Source: CAZUFB01 sp048173955 (GTDB lineage: Bacteria; Actinomycetota; Coriobacteriia; Coriobacteriales; UMGS124). Taken from it: a stretch of DNA of 32,651 bases. The notes under the pieces were generated by a model. It saw nothing but the letters and a program-made list of their open reading frames with translations, was not told where the DNA came from and did not search any database. Made by a program: the position numbers and the translations under genes. Below, piece after piece: positions 1 through 11,008 of this stretch. The first letter of the stretch is position 1; each line of letters starts with the position of its first letter. The DNA lies in the NCBI GenBank assembly GCA_048173955.1, contig DBEYOB010000063.1:1-32651 (forward strand), written 5' to 3'.

Positions 1-33
1 GCGCCTGCCGTAGGCGGCCTGCGGCCTGCGGCG

Positions 34-1677
34 CTAGTTTTCGGGATCCTGCCGCGCCGCGTCGGGCCGGCAGGCCGGGGCTGCGGCGAGCATGCGCGCG
101 GCCTCTGTGCGGCGCGGTTTGCCGCTCGCCGTCAGGGGGAGCTCGTCGACCCACACCACGGTGCGTGGGCATTTGTAGGCCGCGAGGGACTCGCGGCAGA
201 ACGCGCGCATCTCCTCGGGGCCGGGCAGCCCCGGCGCGTCCGCCGCCATGCCCCGCGGCACGCACAGCGCCGCGGGGACCGTCCCCCAGCGCGGGTCGGG
301 CACCCCGGCGACGAGCGCCCGGGCAACGAGGGGGTGGCGGCGAAGGGCCTCCTCGACCTCGGCGGGATAGACGTTCTCTCCCCCGCTGATGATGAGGTCG
401 CTGCGCCGGCAGACGACGTAGAGGTAGCCGCGGTCGTCGACGTGCCCCAGGTCGCCGGTGTCGAACCAACCCCCCTCGGTGAAGCTGGCGCGGTAGCGTT
501 CCGGCTGGTTGAGATAGCCGATGGCGAGCGTCGGGCTCTTGAGGAGGATGCGGCCCTGCGTCCCCGGCGCGGCCTGGTCGTCGGACGCGCCGTCGCGGGG
601 GGCGATGCGCAGCTGGACGCTCGCGAGCGGGCGCCCGGACGAACCGGGGTGCAGGGCGGCGTCCGCCGGGGAGAGCGAGACGACCTGCGAGGCCGTCTCG
701 GTCATCCCGAACGACTGCACCACGCGCATGCCGAAGGCCTCGCAGCGGTGCAGCGTCGAGGGGGGGAGGGGCCCGCCGCCCTGGAGCACGAAGCGCAGGC
801 TGGGCGGAAAGGAGGGCGCCCCCGGCCGGGAGGCGAGGTCGTCGAGCATGCGCTCGATCTGATAGGTGACGGCGGAAAGGCAGGTAATGCGCCCCGCGAG
901 GGCGTCGTCGTTGACCGCGCGGGCGTCGAAGCGGTCGTAGAGGCGCACGCCCACCCCGCACACCAGCATGCGCATGACGATCGAGAAGCCGCTCATGTGG
1001 AACAGCGGCGTGGGGCACCCCCACAGGTCGCTTCCCGCCCCGAAGCCGAGGTTGAGGCAGCAGTTGACCGCCGAGTGCCAGTGGTTGCCCAAGGTCTGCA
1101 CGACGCCCTTGGGTCTCCCGGTCGACCCCGAGGTGTAGACGATGTCGCAGACGCGGTCGAGGTCGTAGGGGCGGCACCCTCCCGACGGCGGGGCCGCGGG
1201 CTCCCCCGTCGGGATGCGCAGCGCCTCCCCGAACGTGAGGGCGCGCGCCGCCAGGGCCTTCCCCGCGCACCCGACCGCGCGGCGCGCGGCCTCGGCCCGC
1301 CCCTCGTCGCACAGGACGATGCCGGGGCGGCAGTCGGCGAGCTGCGCGGCGAGCTCGGGGACCGAGAGCCGTATGTTGAGCGGGACGCTCTCGACACCGG
1401 CGAGCTGCGCGGCGACGAGCCACAGCACGTATTCGGCACAGTTTCCCGCCAGCAGGGCGACGCGCCCGGGGCGGGCGGGGCCGGGCCTTCCGGATCCAGC
1501 CGGCCGCAGGCCGCCCAGGACCGCCTCCAGCTGCGCCGCCCGGATGCGGGCGGCGTGCGCCAAGTCCTCGAAGGTGTAGACGTCCTCGTCGGACACGAGC
1601 GCGAGCGCGCGGGGGAAGGCGCGCGCCTGCCGCTCGAGCCAGTTTTCCGTCGAGAACGAACGCGGGCGGTCGGCCAT
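34..1677 (-). CDS. menE: o-succinylbenzoate-CoA ligase (MenE)
   Basis: Acyl-adenylate-forming enzyme, 547 aa, expected to activate o-succinylbenzoate with ATP and CoA, giving the substrate of MenB in menaquinone synthesis. The phosphate-binding loop YTSGSTGRPKGV lies at residues 181-192, SFGMTETAS and the TGDLG adenylate motifs follow, and the A10 motif LPLTASGKPRR carries the expected catalytic lysine near residue 520. Cytoplasmic; no membrane segment. The ATG overlaps the menB stop codon by one base (TAATG), so translation is probably coupled to menB. The protein is longer than the roughly 450-490 aa usual for MenE, with a Pro/Gly-rich insertion around residues 59-71. By sequence alone it could be another acyl-CoA ligase; the menB neighbour decides the call. 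Confidence 0.88.
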   Translation of the reverse strand: MADRPRSFSTENWLERQARAFPRALALVSDEDVYTFEDLAHAARIRAAQLEAVLGGLRPAGSGRPGPARPGRVALLAGNCAEYVLWLVAAQLAGVESVPLNIRLSVPELAAQLADCRPGIVLCDEGRAEAARRAVGCAGKALAARALTFGEALRIPTGEPAAPPSGGCRPYDLDRVCDIVYTSGSTGRPKGVVQTLGNHWHSAVNCCLNLGFGAGSDLWGCPTPLFHMSGFSIVMRMLVCGVGVRLYDRFDARAVNDDALAGRITCLSAVTYQIERMLDDLASRPGAPSFPPSLRFVLQGGGPLPPSTLHRCEAFGMRVVQSFGMTETASQVVSLSPADAALHPGSSGRPLASVQLRIAPRDGASDDQAAPGTQGRILLKSPTLAIGYLNQPERYRASFTEGGWFDTGDLGHVDDRGYLYVVCRRSDLIISGGENVYPAEVEEALRRHPLVARALVAGVPDPRWGTVPAALCVPRGMAADAPGLPGPEEMRAFCRESLAAYKCPRTVVWVDELPLTASGKPRRTEAARMLAAAPACRPDAARQDPEN

Positions 1678-2525
1678 TACGGGAACTTCGGGAATCGGGA
1701 GAAGTCGGGGGAGCGCTTTTCGAGGAAGGCGTCGCGGCCCTCCTTGGCCTCGTCGGTCGTGTAGTAGAGCAGCGTGCAGTCGCCCGCGAGCTGCTGCAGG
1801 CCGGCCAGGCCGTCGGTCGAGGCGTTGAACGACGCCTTGAGGAAGCGCAGCGCGGTCGAGGATTTGGTCAGCATCTCGTCGCACCAGGCGTAGGTGACCC
1901 GCTCGACGTCCTCGAGGGGGACGACGGCGTTCACCAGGCCCATGGCGAGGGCCTCCTGGGCGTCGTACTGCCGGCAGAGGAACCAGATCTCCTTCGCCTT
2001 CTTCTGGCCGACGACCGCGGCGAGGTAGCCCGCCCCGTACCCGGCGTCGAACGAGCCCACCTTGGGCCCGGTCTGCCCGAAGCGGGCGTTGTCGGCGGCG
2101 ATGGTGAGGTCGCACACGAGCTGCAGGACGTTGCCGCCGCCGATGGACCAGCCCTTCACCATGGCGACGACCGGTTTGGGGATGACGCGGATGAGGCGCT
2201 GCAGGTCGAGCACGTTGAGGCGCGGGACGCCGTCGCCCCCCACATACCCTCCGTTGCCGCGCTTGCCCTGGTCGCCGCCCGAACAGAACGCCTTGTCGCC
2301 GGCGCCGGTCAGGACGATGGCGCCGATGGTGGCGTCGTCGCGGCACGCCGTGAAGGCGTCGATCATCTCGGCGACGGTGAGGGGGGTGAACGCGTTGTGC
2401 ACGCGCGGGCGGTTGATGGTGATGCGGCCGATCGCGCCGCTGCGGTCGAAGAGGATCTCCTGGTACTCCTTGACCGTCTCCCAGCTGCGCTGGGGATCGG
2501 TGCCGCTGGGGCGTTCCTGTTCCAC
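1677..2525 (-). CDS. menB: 1,4-dihydroxy-2-naphthoyl-CoA synthase (MenB)
   Basis: Crotonase-fold enzyme, 282 aa, that cyclises o-succinylbenzoyl-CoA to 1,4-dihydroxy-2-naphthoyl-CoA in menaquinone synthesis. Seen: CoA-site and oxyanion segments FCSGGDQ (80-86) and GWSIGGG (125-131), and GSFDAGYG with the catalytic-type Asp160. Gln151, Gly153 and Trp181 (in EIWFLCRQY) match the bicarbonate-binding trio of type I enzymes, so bicarbonate dependence is inferred. The start is GTG, with GGAAAGG 7 nt upstream. It is the first gene of a menB-menE pair, with an extended -10 promoter about 75 nt upstream. Length and C-terminus (RSPDFSRF) are typical of the family. Confidence 0.95.
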   Translation of the reverse strand: MEQERPSGTDPQRSWETVKEYQEILFDRSGAIGRITINRPRVHNAFTPLTVAEMIDAFTACRDDATIGAIVLTGAGDKAFCSGGDQGKRGNGGYVGGDGVPRLNVLDLQRLIRVIPKPVVAMVKGWSIGGGNVLQLVCDLTIAADNARFGQTGPKVGSFDAGYGAGYLAAVVGQKKAKEIWFLCRQYDAQEALAMGLVNAVVPLEDVERVTYAWCDEMLTKSSTALRFLKASFNASTDGLAGLQQLAGDCTLLYYTTDEAKEGRDAFLEKRSPDFSRFPKFP

Positions 2526-2598
2526 GGGCAGGCCTTTCCGGCGCGCGGTGCGCCTTGGTGCGGGATGGTCGGCGGCCGGTGCCGCCGCGGGCCGGGCA

Positions 2599-2607
2599 AC
2601 TATAGCA
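2599..2607 (-). promoter_or_regulatory. Extended -10 promoter for menB-menE
   Basis: The minus strand reads TGCTATAGT, an extended -10 (TGn followed by TATAGT). No -35 hexamer is visible at 17 bp in the GC-rich flank, which is acceptable for extended -10 promoters. It stands about 75 nt upstream of the menB GTG. The rest of the 2526-2738 interval shows nothing I can name. Confidence 0.5.
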
Positions 2608-2738
2608 CGCCCGCCTGTGCGGCGTGTGGGGAGGGCGACGACCGCGCCCTGAGCGTCGGCGCCGGGCCAGGTCCGGCAGGCGCGCGGGAAGCGTCCCCGA
2701 GGCTTCGGCCCGCCGGCGGCAATCGGACCGTCGCCGCC

Positions 2739-3512
2739 CTAGAGGTTTCCCGCCAGCAGGTCCTTGCCCAGGCCGAGCGCCTCGCGCAGCAGGTTGTTGG
2801 GCAGCGCCCACGCGTCGCTCGGCGCCGCGATGCCGCACACGTCGCCCATGCCGAGCTTGCGGGCGATGCACGTGGCGCGGAGCACGTGGAAGTCGTTGGT
2901 GACGATGCCGATGCCGGGCGCATCGCCCTCCGCCGCGCCGCCCTCCGCCTCGCGCGCCTCGATCAGGCGCAGGCTGTTCGCGAGGTTCTCGACCGTCGAG
3001 GCAGACGCGCCCTCTTCGATGATGCGCTCCGGGTCGATGCCGCGCCCCACCAGGTAGTCCTTCATGCCCCGCGCCTCGGTCCACGGCTCGTTGGGCCCCT
3101 GGCCCCCCGAAACGACGCACAGCGTCCCCCTGTTCTCGGCGAGGTAGTTGTAGGCGGCGTCGAGCCGGTGGCGCAGGACCCCGCTCGGCCCATCTTCGCG
3201 CACCTGCGCCCCGAGCACGACGATGTAGTCGAGGCCGGGCCTGCCGTGCGCCCCGAAGCCCCCGACGGCGACGGCCGCGACGGCGGCGACCAGGGCGACT
3301 CCCGCCGCGCCCAGGCACGCGAGGCCCCCGCGGCGCACCCCCGCCGGAATCCGCCCGACCAGGCCGAGGTGGATGCACGCCGCGAGCCCGAGCAGGGCCG
3401 CTCCCAGCGCGAGCCACACCGCGAAGAACCACGTGCCCGACCCGACCGACAGGACGGCGAGGCCGTAGGCGACGCAGGCGGCGCCGAGGACCGCGAGGAC
3501 GACCGATGCCAT
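2739..3512 (-). CDS. YdcF/SanA-like DUF218 membrane protein
   Basis: 257 aa. Three hydrophobic segments (about residues 2-23, 28-52 and 63-87) precede a DUF218 domain that starts at LDYIVVLGAQV (94-104) and includes VVSGGQG (133-139), a conserved Glu in WTEARGMKDYL, STVENLANS and NDFHVLRA. DUF218 proteins (E. coli YdcF, SanA, ElyC) are linked to envelope integrity or nucleotide binding, but no reaction is established. The chosen ATG has AAGGGGG 6 nt upstream and starts directly with the first membrane helix; the longer upstream reading frame lacks a start with such a site. It is divergent from secA and has its own extended -10. Function beyond family membership is unknown. Confidence 0.8.
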   Translation of the reverse strand: MASVVLAVLGAACVAYGLAVLSVGSGTWFFAVWLALGAALLGLAACIHLGLVGRIPAGVRRGGLACLGAAGVALVAAVAAVAVGGFGAHGRPGLDYIVVLGAQVREDGPSGVLRHRLDAAYNYLAENRGTLCVVSGGQGPNEPWTEARGMKDYLVGRGIDPERIIEEGASASTVENLANSLRLIEAREAEGGAAEGDAPGIGIVTNDFHVLRATCIARKLGMGDVCGIAAPSDAWALPNNLLREALGLGKDLLAGNL

Positions 3513-3558
3513 GGCAAACCCCCTTGACGTCTTTCCCGGCGCGATGCGCGCCGGCCCG

Positions 3559-3567
3559 ACTATACCA
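3559..3567 (-). promoter_or_regulatory. Extended -10 promoter for the DUF218 gene
   Basis: The minus strand reads TGGTATAGT, giving a leader of about 40 nt before the ATG at 3512. No -35 box is apparent. The element is nearly the same as the one upstream of menB. Confidence 0.5.
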
Positions 3568-3666
3568 CGGTCGGCGCGGTCGGCGCGGGCGGCTCCGCGG
3601 AGGTCGCCCGCGCCTGTGCTGTTCCTGGGCGCTTCTCGGTCGGCTGAATACCGCGCCGCGGGCGTG

Positions 3667-3675
3667 TGGTACATT
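3667..3675 (+). promoter_or_regulatory. secA: Probable extended -10 promoter for secA
   Basis: TGGTACATT lies in a small AT-rich island (TACATTACCCATTATCTG) within GC-rich DNA, about 80 nt upstream of the secA ATG. No -35 is recognisable. The hexamer TACATT matches 4 of 6 consensus positions. Confidence 0.4.
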
Positions 3676-3756
3676 ACCCATTATCTGTAAATGTGCCCGG
3701 CGCGCCGCCGCGGGCGGCCCGCCCCGTCCGCCGGCGCTCGTCCGAATAGGATCGCA

Positions 3757-6537
<2,781 letters not shown>

Positions 6538-6540
6538 CCA

Positions 6541-7668
6541 ATGGTGGAATCGCACGCCGAACAGCTCAACCATCTCTCTGACCGCCTCGCCGAGGTGGAG
6601 CGGTACCTGCAGATCGAGGCCAAGCGCGCCCGCCGCGCCGACCTGCAGGAACGCTCGGCCGCCCCGGGTTTCTGGGACGACCCCGCCGCCGCCCAGACCC
6701 TCATGGGCGAGATCTCGCGGCTCGGCGAGGACATCAAGGCGTACGACGAGGCGGTCGCGATGCTCGGCGAGGCGCAGAGCGCCGACGAGCTCGCCGTCGA
6801 GGCGGACGACGAGGAGACGGGCGCCTACGCCTGCGAGTGCATGGAGCGGCTCGGGGGCATGCTCGACGAGCTCGAGCTCTCGAGCTGGTTCACCGGGAAG
6901 TTCGACCACGGCGACGCCATCGTGACGATCAAGCCGGGCCAAGGCGGGCTCGAGGCCCAGGACTGGACCGAGATGCTGTTCCGCATGTACCTGCGCTACT
7001 GCGAGCGCCGCAAGTGGAAGGTCCAGGTCAACGACGCCCCGGTCGGCGAGGTCATCGGCCTCGACCGCGCGACGTTCACGGTGAGCGGCAGGGACGCCTT
7101 CGGCATGCTGTCGGCCGAGGCGGGTGTGCACCGCCTGGTGCGCATCTCGCCGACCGACGACAAGAAGCGCCGTCAGACCACCTTCGCCGGCGTCGAGGTC
7201 ATCCCGGTGCTCCCCGACGACGTCCAGGTCGACCTCGACCCCAACGACGTGCGCGTCGACGTCTACCACGCGAGCGGTCCCGGCGGCCAGGGCGTGAACA
7301 CGACCGACTCGGCCGTGCGCCTGACCCACGGGCCGACCGGCATCGTGGTGACCTGCCAGAACGAGCGCAGCCAGCTGCAGAACAAGGCCGTCGCCTTCCA
7401 GATCCTGCGCGCCAAGCTCTACGAGCTGGAGTGCGAGAAGCGCGAGGCGGAGCTCGACGAGCTGCGCGGCCCGAAGCGCTCCATCGGCTTCGGCAACCAG
7501 ATCCGCAGCTACGTCCTCTATCCCTACCAGATGGTCAAGGACCTGCGCACCGGATACGAGACGAGCAACGTCGAAGACGTGCTGACCGACGGCAACCTCG
7601 ACCCGTTCGTGGTGGCCTACCACCGTTGGCGCGTGCTGGAAGGGCAGAGGGTGGCAGATGAGCAGTAG
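6541..7668 (+). CDS. prfB: Peptide chain release factor 2 (RF2) with SPT instead of SPF
   Basis: Class I release factor, 375 aa, expected to read UGA/UAA and trigger peptide release. Type is shown by the RF2-like N-terminal segment (PGFWDDP, 42-48), the peptidyl-hydrolysis motif GPGGQGVN with GGQ at 248-250, and RRQTTFAGVEV downstream of the recognition loop. The stop-recognition tripeptide, normally SPF, is SPT at residues 203-205 (codons at 7147-7155). The equivalent RF1 motif is PxT, so the third position here is RF1-like while Ser-Pro is RF2-like. There is no in-frame stop or CTTTGA slippery site near codon 25, so the autoregulatory +1 frameshift of E. coli prfB is absent. GGGAGG lies 12 nt upstream of the ATG. 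The end overlaps the next gene by 11 nt. Confidence 0.95.
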   Translation: MVESHAEQLNHLSDRLAEVERYLQIEAKRARRADLQERSAAPGFWDDPAAAQTLMGEISRLGEDIKAYDEAVAMLGEAQSADELAVEADDEETGAYACECMERLGGMLDELELSSWFTGKFDHGDAIVTIKPGQGGLEAQDWTEMLFRMYLRYCERRKWKVQVNDAPVGEVIGLDRATFTVSGRDAFGMLSAEAGVHRLVRISPTDDKKRRQTTFAGVEVIPVLPDDVQVDLDPNDVRVDVYHASGPGGQGVNTTDSAVRLTHGPTGIVVTCQNERSQLQNKAVAFQILRAKLYELECEKREAELDELRGPKRSIGFGNQIRSYVLYPYQMVKDLRTGYETSNVEDVLTDGNLDPFVVAYHRWRVLEGQRVADEQ

Positions 7669-8620
7669 GGCGGGCGAGGGTACGGAGGAGACCTCGGGCC
7701 AGGTCGAAGGGCGCGCGACCGTGCGGCACGCCATCTCGGCGCGCGTCCCCAAGGCGGTCAAGGCGAGCGGCAAGGACTACCTCGTCATCGCCCTGGGAAC
7801 GCTCCTCACGGCGATCGCGCTCGACGCGTTCCTGGTCCCCGGCCAGCTTGCCGCCGGCGGGGCGTCGGGCTTGGCGACCATCATCTACTACCTGACGCTC
7901 GACTGGCTCGGCTTCGGCCTGCCGATCGGCGTGCAGACGCTCGTCATGAACGCGATCCTGCTCATCCCGGTCTACCGGTCGGGCGGCCTGCGCTATGCGA
8001 GCCGCACGATCTTCGGCATCGTGTCGCTGTCGGTCTTCACCGACGCGCTCGCCCCGTTCATCCCGCCGCTCTCCCCCGACAACGTGGTGCTCGAGTGCCT
8101 GTGGGGCGGGTTGGTGTCGGGCTTGGGCCTGGGCCTCGCCTTCCGCGCGGGCGGCAACACCGGCGGCACCGACATCGTGGCGCAGCTGCTCGCCAAGCAC
8201 ACCGCGGTCAGCGTGGGCACCTGGATGCTCGTGGTCGACTCGGCTATCGTCATCGGCTCGGTGCCGCTGTTCGGTTTCGAGACAGCCCTGTGCGCGGCGC
8301 TCGCCATCGTCGTCACCTCGCTCGTGATCGACTACGTGGTCGACGGCCCCTCGACCGAGAAGGTCGCCTGGATCATCAGCCCGCGCCACGAGGAGATCGC
8401 CCGCGCCGTCATGGAGCGGCTCGACCGCGGCTGCACCCGCTTCGAGGCGACCGGCATGTATACCGGCCAGCCGCGCCCGGTGCTGTTCATCGTGCTCTCG
8501 CGCAAGGAGGTCGGCGACTTGAAGAAGCTCGTCGAGGAGATCGACCGCGACGCCGTGGTGGCGATCGCCAACATGCACGAGACGTTCGGCGAGGGCTTCA
8601 AGGACATCGGCATCCAATAG
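7658..8620 (+). CDS. YitT/DUF2179 family membrane protein
   Basis: 320 aa. A polar N-terminus of about 40 residues is followed by six or so hydrophobic helices (roughly 41-62, 69-82, 88-106, 114-136, 144-163, 187-206 and 208-228, with the loop GGNTGGTDIVAQ at 165-176) and a soluble C-terminal DUF2179 domain (about 232-318, including EKVAWIISPRHEEIARAVM). YitT-like proteins are widespread inner-membrane proteins without an agreed function; transport has been suggested, not shown. The start overlaps the end of prfB by 11 nt, implying translational coupling in a secA-prfB-yitT operon. A gap and new promoter before the transketolase genes suggest the operon ends here, though I see no clear terminator. 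Confidence 0.85.
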   Translation: MSSRAGEGTEETSGQVEGRATVRHAISARVPKAVKASGKDYLVIALGTLLTAIALDAFLVPGQLAAGGASGLATIIYYLTLDWLGFGLPIGVQTLVMNAILLIPVYRSGGLRYASRTIFGIVSLSVFTDALAPFIPPLSPDNVVLECLWGGLVSGLGLGLAFRAGGNTGGTDIVAQLLAKHTAVSVGTWMLVVDSAIVIGSVPLFGFETALCAALAIVVTSLVIDYVVDGPSTEKVAWIISPRHEEIARAVMERLDRGCTRFEATGMYTGQPRPVLFIVLSRKEVGDLKKLVEEIDRDAVVAIANMHETFGEGFKDIGIQ

Positions 8621-8716
8621 GGCGGCGCCGTCCGGCATCGTGCGCGCGGCGCGTCCGGGCCTGCTGTGCAGACGGCGGGTAATCGCGGGTGCGGGAACTC
8701 CGGCGCTGCCGTTGCT

Positions 8717-8725
8717 TGGTAAGAT
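8717..8725 (+). promoter_or_regulatory. Probable extended -10 promoter for the transketolase genes
   Basis: TGGTAAGAT about 57 nt upstream of the ATG has the form TGnTAnnnT seen at other promoters here. A short AT-rich run (TATATGCTACAT, 8731-8742) follows and could hold an alternative -10 for a TTGCTT at 8712-8717, but the spacing is poor. Confidence 0.35.
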
Positions 8726-8781
8726 GCACCTATATGCTACATGCGTCCTGTCAGCGTGAGGGATCCGAAGGAGAAGATGCT

Positions 8782-9681
8782 ATGAGCGCCCCTGCCAACC
8801 CGCCGTGCACCGGGTTCGACGCCGCCCGCGTGCGCGCGTTCGCGACCGAGCTGCGCCGCGACATCGTCACCATGCTCGCCGAGGCCGGAAGCGGCCACCC
8901 CGGCGGCTCGCTGTCCGCGGCCGACGTGATGGCGGTCCTGTATGCGGGCGGTGTCCTGCGCCACGACCCGGAAAACCCCGGCGACCCGGCGCGCGACCGC
9001 TTCATCCTCTCCAAGGGCCACGCCGCGCCCGTGCTCTACGCCGCGCTCGCCGAGTGCGGCTACTTCCCCAAGGAATGGCTCGGCACGCTGCGCAAGCTGG
9101 GGAGCCACCTGCAGGGCCATCCGGACATGCACAAGTGCCCTGGCGTCGAGGTGTCCACCGGGTCACTCGGCCAGGGCCTGGCGGTCGCCGCGGGCCTGGC
9201 GCTCGGGCTCTCTCAGAACGCCGCGCGCGACGGTGGCGAGGCGCCGACGGTTTTCGCGCTCATGGGCGACGGCGAGCTGCAGGAGGGCGAGGTGTGGGAG
9301 GCGGCCATGTTCGCCGCCCATCGCGGCCTCGCGAACCTGGTCGGCATCGTCGACAACAACAACCTGCAGATCGACGGACATCTGACGGAGGTGTGCGACC
9401 TCGGCGACATCGCCGCCAAGTTCGCGGCGTTCGGCTGGCACGTCGTCGAGGTCGAGGACGGCAACGACGTGGAGTCGTGCCGCGACGCGCTCGCGTTCGC
9501 GCGCTCCTGGTCCGAGGGCCCCTGTGTCGTCGTGCTGCACACCGTGAAGGGCAAGGGCGTCTCGTTCATGGAGGACCAGGCCGGCTGGCACGGCAAGGCT
9601 CCCAACGCCGAGGAGCTCGCCCAGGCGCTCGCCGACATCGACGCCGCCGACCAGACCGCCACTGCCGAGGAGGCCCGCTAA
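8782..9681 (+). CDS. Transketolase, N-terminal (thiamine-diphosphate-binding) subunit
   Basis: 299 aa, equal to the first half of a full transketolase. Transfers two-carbon ketol units between sugar phosphates in the non-oxidative pentose phosphate pathway. Seen: SGHPGGSLSAADV (37-49), SKGHAAP (78-84), GSLGQGL (127-133), and the cofactor motif beginning at GDG (162-164) and closing with NNN (192-194), followed by IDGH. GAAGGAG sits 8 nt upstream of the ATG. The C-terminal half is encoded one nucleotide downstream, so the enzyme is assembled from two chains, as in archaea and many anaerobic bacteria. A DXS-like or other ketolase is less likely given these motifs. Confidence 0.93.
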   Translation: MSAPANPPCTGFDAARVRAFATELRRDIVTMLAEAGSGHPGGSLSAADVMAVLYAGGVLRHDPENPGDPARDRFILSKGHAAPVLYAALAECGYFPKEWLGTLRKLGSHLQGHPDMHKCPGVEVSTGSLGQGLAVAAGLALGLSQNAARDGGEAPTVFALMGDGELQEGEVWEAAMFAAHRGLANLVGIVDNNNLQIDGHLTEVCDLGDIAAKFAAFGWHVVEVEDGNDVESCRDALAFARSWSEGPCVVVLHTVKGKGVSFMEDQAGWHGKAPNAEELAQALADIDAADQTATAEEAR

Positions 9682-9682
9682 C

Positions 9683-10636
9683 ATGACGCAGAACGCATCC
9701 GAGCGCCCCGCCCGCGCGACCCGCGAGGCCTTTGGCACGACCCTCGTCGAGCTCGCCCAGCAGGGCGTCGACGTCGTTGCCGTCGACGCCGACCTCGCCG
9801 GCTCCACCACCACCAAGAAGCTCGGCGCCTTCGACGCCGACCGCCTCGTCGACGTGGGCATCGCCGAACAGGACATGGTCGGCGTGGCCGCCGGCCTGTC
9901 GCTTGCCGGCCGCATCGCGTTCACGGCGTCGTTCGCCGTGTTCGGCACCGGGCGCTGCTACGACCAGATCCGCAACACTGTGTGCTACGGGAACCTCAAC
10001 GTCAAGGTGTGCCCCACGCACGCCGGGCTGTCGGTCGGTCCCGACGGCGGCAGCCACCAGATGCTCGAGGACATCGCCCTCATGAGCGCGCTGCCCAACA
10101 TGCGCGTGCTCGTGCCTGCGGACTACGAGGCCGCCTGCGCCGCCATCCGCCTGGCGGCCGCCGAGGACGGTCCCGTCTACGTGCGCATGGGCCGCGCCAA
10201 GGTGCCCCAGGTCTACGAGCCCGGCTTCAAGATGGAGCTCGGCGGGTCGCGCATCCTGCGCGAGGGCGGCGACGTGACGCTCGTCGCCTGCGGCGCGAGC
10301 GTGAACGAGGCGCTCAAGGCCGCCGAGGCCCTGGCCGGCGAGGGCATCGAGGCCGAGGTAGTCGACGCCTATTCGGTGAAGCCGCTCGACGAGGACACCG
10401 TCGTCGCCTCCGCCGCCAAGACCGGCGCCGTGGTGACCTGCGAGGAGCACAACGTGGTCGGCGGTCTGGGTTCCATCGTGGCGAGCTGCCTGGCGCGGCG
10501 CTGCCCGACCCGCATGGATATGGTGGGTGTGCGCGACGTGTTCGGCACCTCGGGCGAGTTCGGCGAGCTCATGGCCCACTACCGCTGCGACGCGGCCGCC
10601 ATCGTCGAGGCGGCGAAGGCCCTCAAGGCGCGTTAG
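9683..10636 (+). CDS. Transketolase, C-terminal (pyrimidine-binding) subunit
   Basis: 317 aa. Partner of the preceding chain: it supplies the pyrimidine-binding and C-terminal domains. Seen: VDADLAGST (33-41), the catalytic-glutamate segment DVGIAEQDMVGVAAGL (around 57-72), THAGLSVGPDGGSHQ, YVRMGRAKVP, and the C-terminal VVDAYSVKPLD and VTCEEHNVVGGLGS. The ATG lies one nucleotide after the TAA of the N-terminal subunit, so synthesis in equal amounts by coupling is likely. A strong hairpin terminator 120 nt downstream ends the operon. Numbers are approximate because they were counted by hand. Confidence 0.93.
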   Translation: MTQNASERPARATREAFGTTLVELAQQGVDVVAVDADLAGSTTTKKLGAFDADRLVDVGIAEQDMVGVAAGLSLAGRIAFTASFAVFGTGRCYDQIRNTVCYGNLNVKVCPTHAGLSVGPDGGSHQMLEDIALMSALPNMRVLVPADYEAACAAIRLAAAEDGPVYVRMGRAKVPQVYEPGFKMELGGSRILREGGDVTLVACGASVNEALKAAEALAGEGIEAEVVDAYSVKPLDEDTVVASAAKTGAVVTCEEHNVVGGLGSIVASCLARRCPTRMDMVGVRDVFGTSGEFGELMAHYRCDAAAIVEAAKALKAR

Positions 10637-10758
10637 CCTGCGCGACCGCCGCTTGCGGATGCCCCGCGGGTTGCGGGGGAGCGCTGCACGGAGCGTGCCA
10701 GGCGGAGCGTGCCGTGGGGGGCGTGCCGTGCGGCCGAACGCCTTTCCGACCGCAACCT

Positions 10759-10804
10759 GCCCGGGCCCGCCCTTCCGAGCGAAGGCGCGGGCCCGGGCTT
10801 TTTT
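10759..10804 (+). terminator. Rho-independent terminator after the transketolase genes
   Basis: A 12-bp perfect stem (GCCCGGGCCCGC pairing with GCGGGCCCGGGC) extended by CCTTC/GAAGG around a CGAGC loop, with one bulged C, followed by six T. This is one of the strongest terminators in the window. Confidence 0.92.
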
Positions 10805-10943
10805 GGCTTGGGGGGGGGACGGGGTCCCTGCCTGGAGGCCGCGGTTTGCGGGGTGCCGGGGTCCGTCTGGGTGGGGCGGTTCTCCTGTGCGGGGCAGGCC
10901 TGCCCGGGCAGCCTTCGGACGCGCCTGGCTGCGCTTGGGCACG

Positions 10944-11006
10944 CTTGGTCGCTTTCGGGTTTGCCTTGGTCGCCTTCGGGCCTGCCCTGGTTGCTTTCGG
11001 GGCTGC
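10944..11006. repeat. 21-bp imperfect tandem repeat, three units
   Basis: Units at 10944-10964, 10965-10985 and 10986-11006 follow the pattern CYTGGTYGCYTTCGGGNYTGC. A more degenerate copy precedes them (10924-10944) and a trailing one may follow. The unit is seven codons long, but neither strand offers a supported gene. Confidence 0.75.
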
Positions 11007-11008
11007 TC

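Noticed and set aside
6541..6640. Programmed +1 frameshift in prfB
   Set aside because: The N-terminus is open in one frame; the position equivalent to the E. coli slip site reads CGG TAC CTG CAG without a stop.
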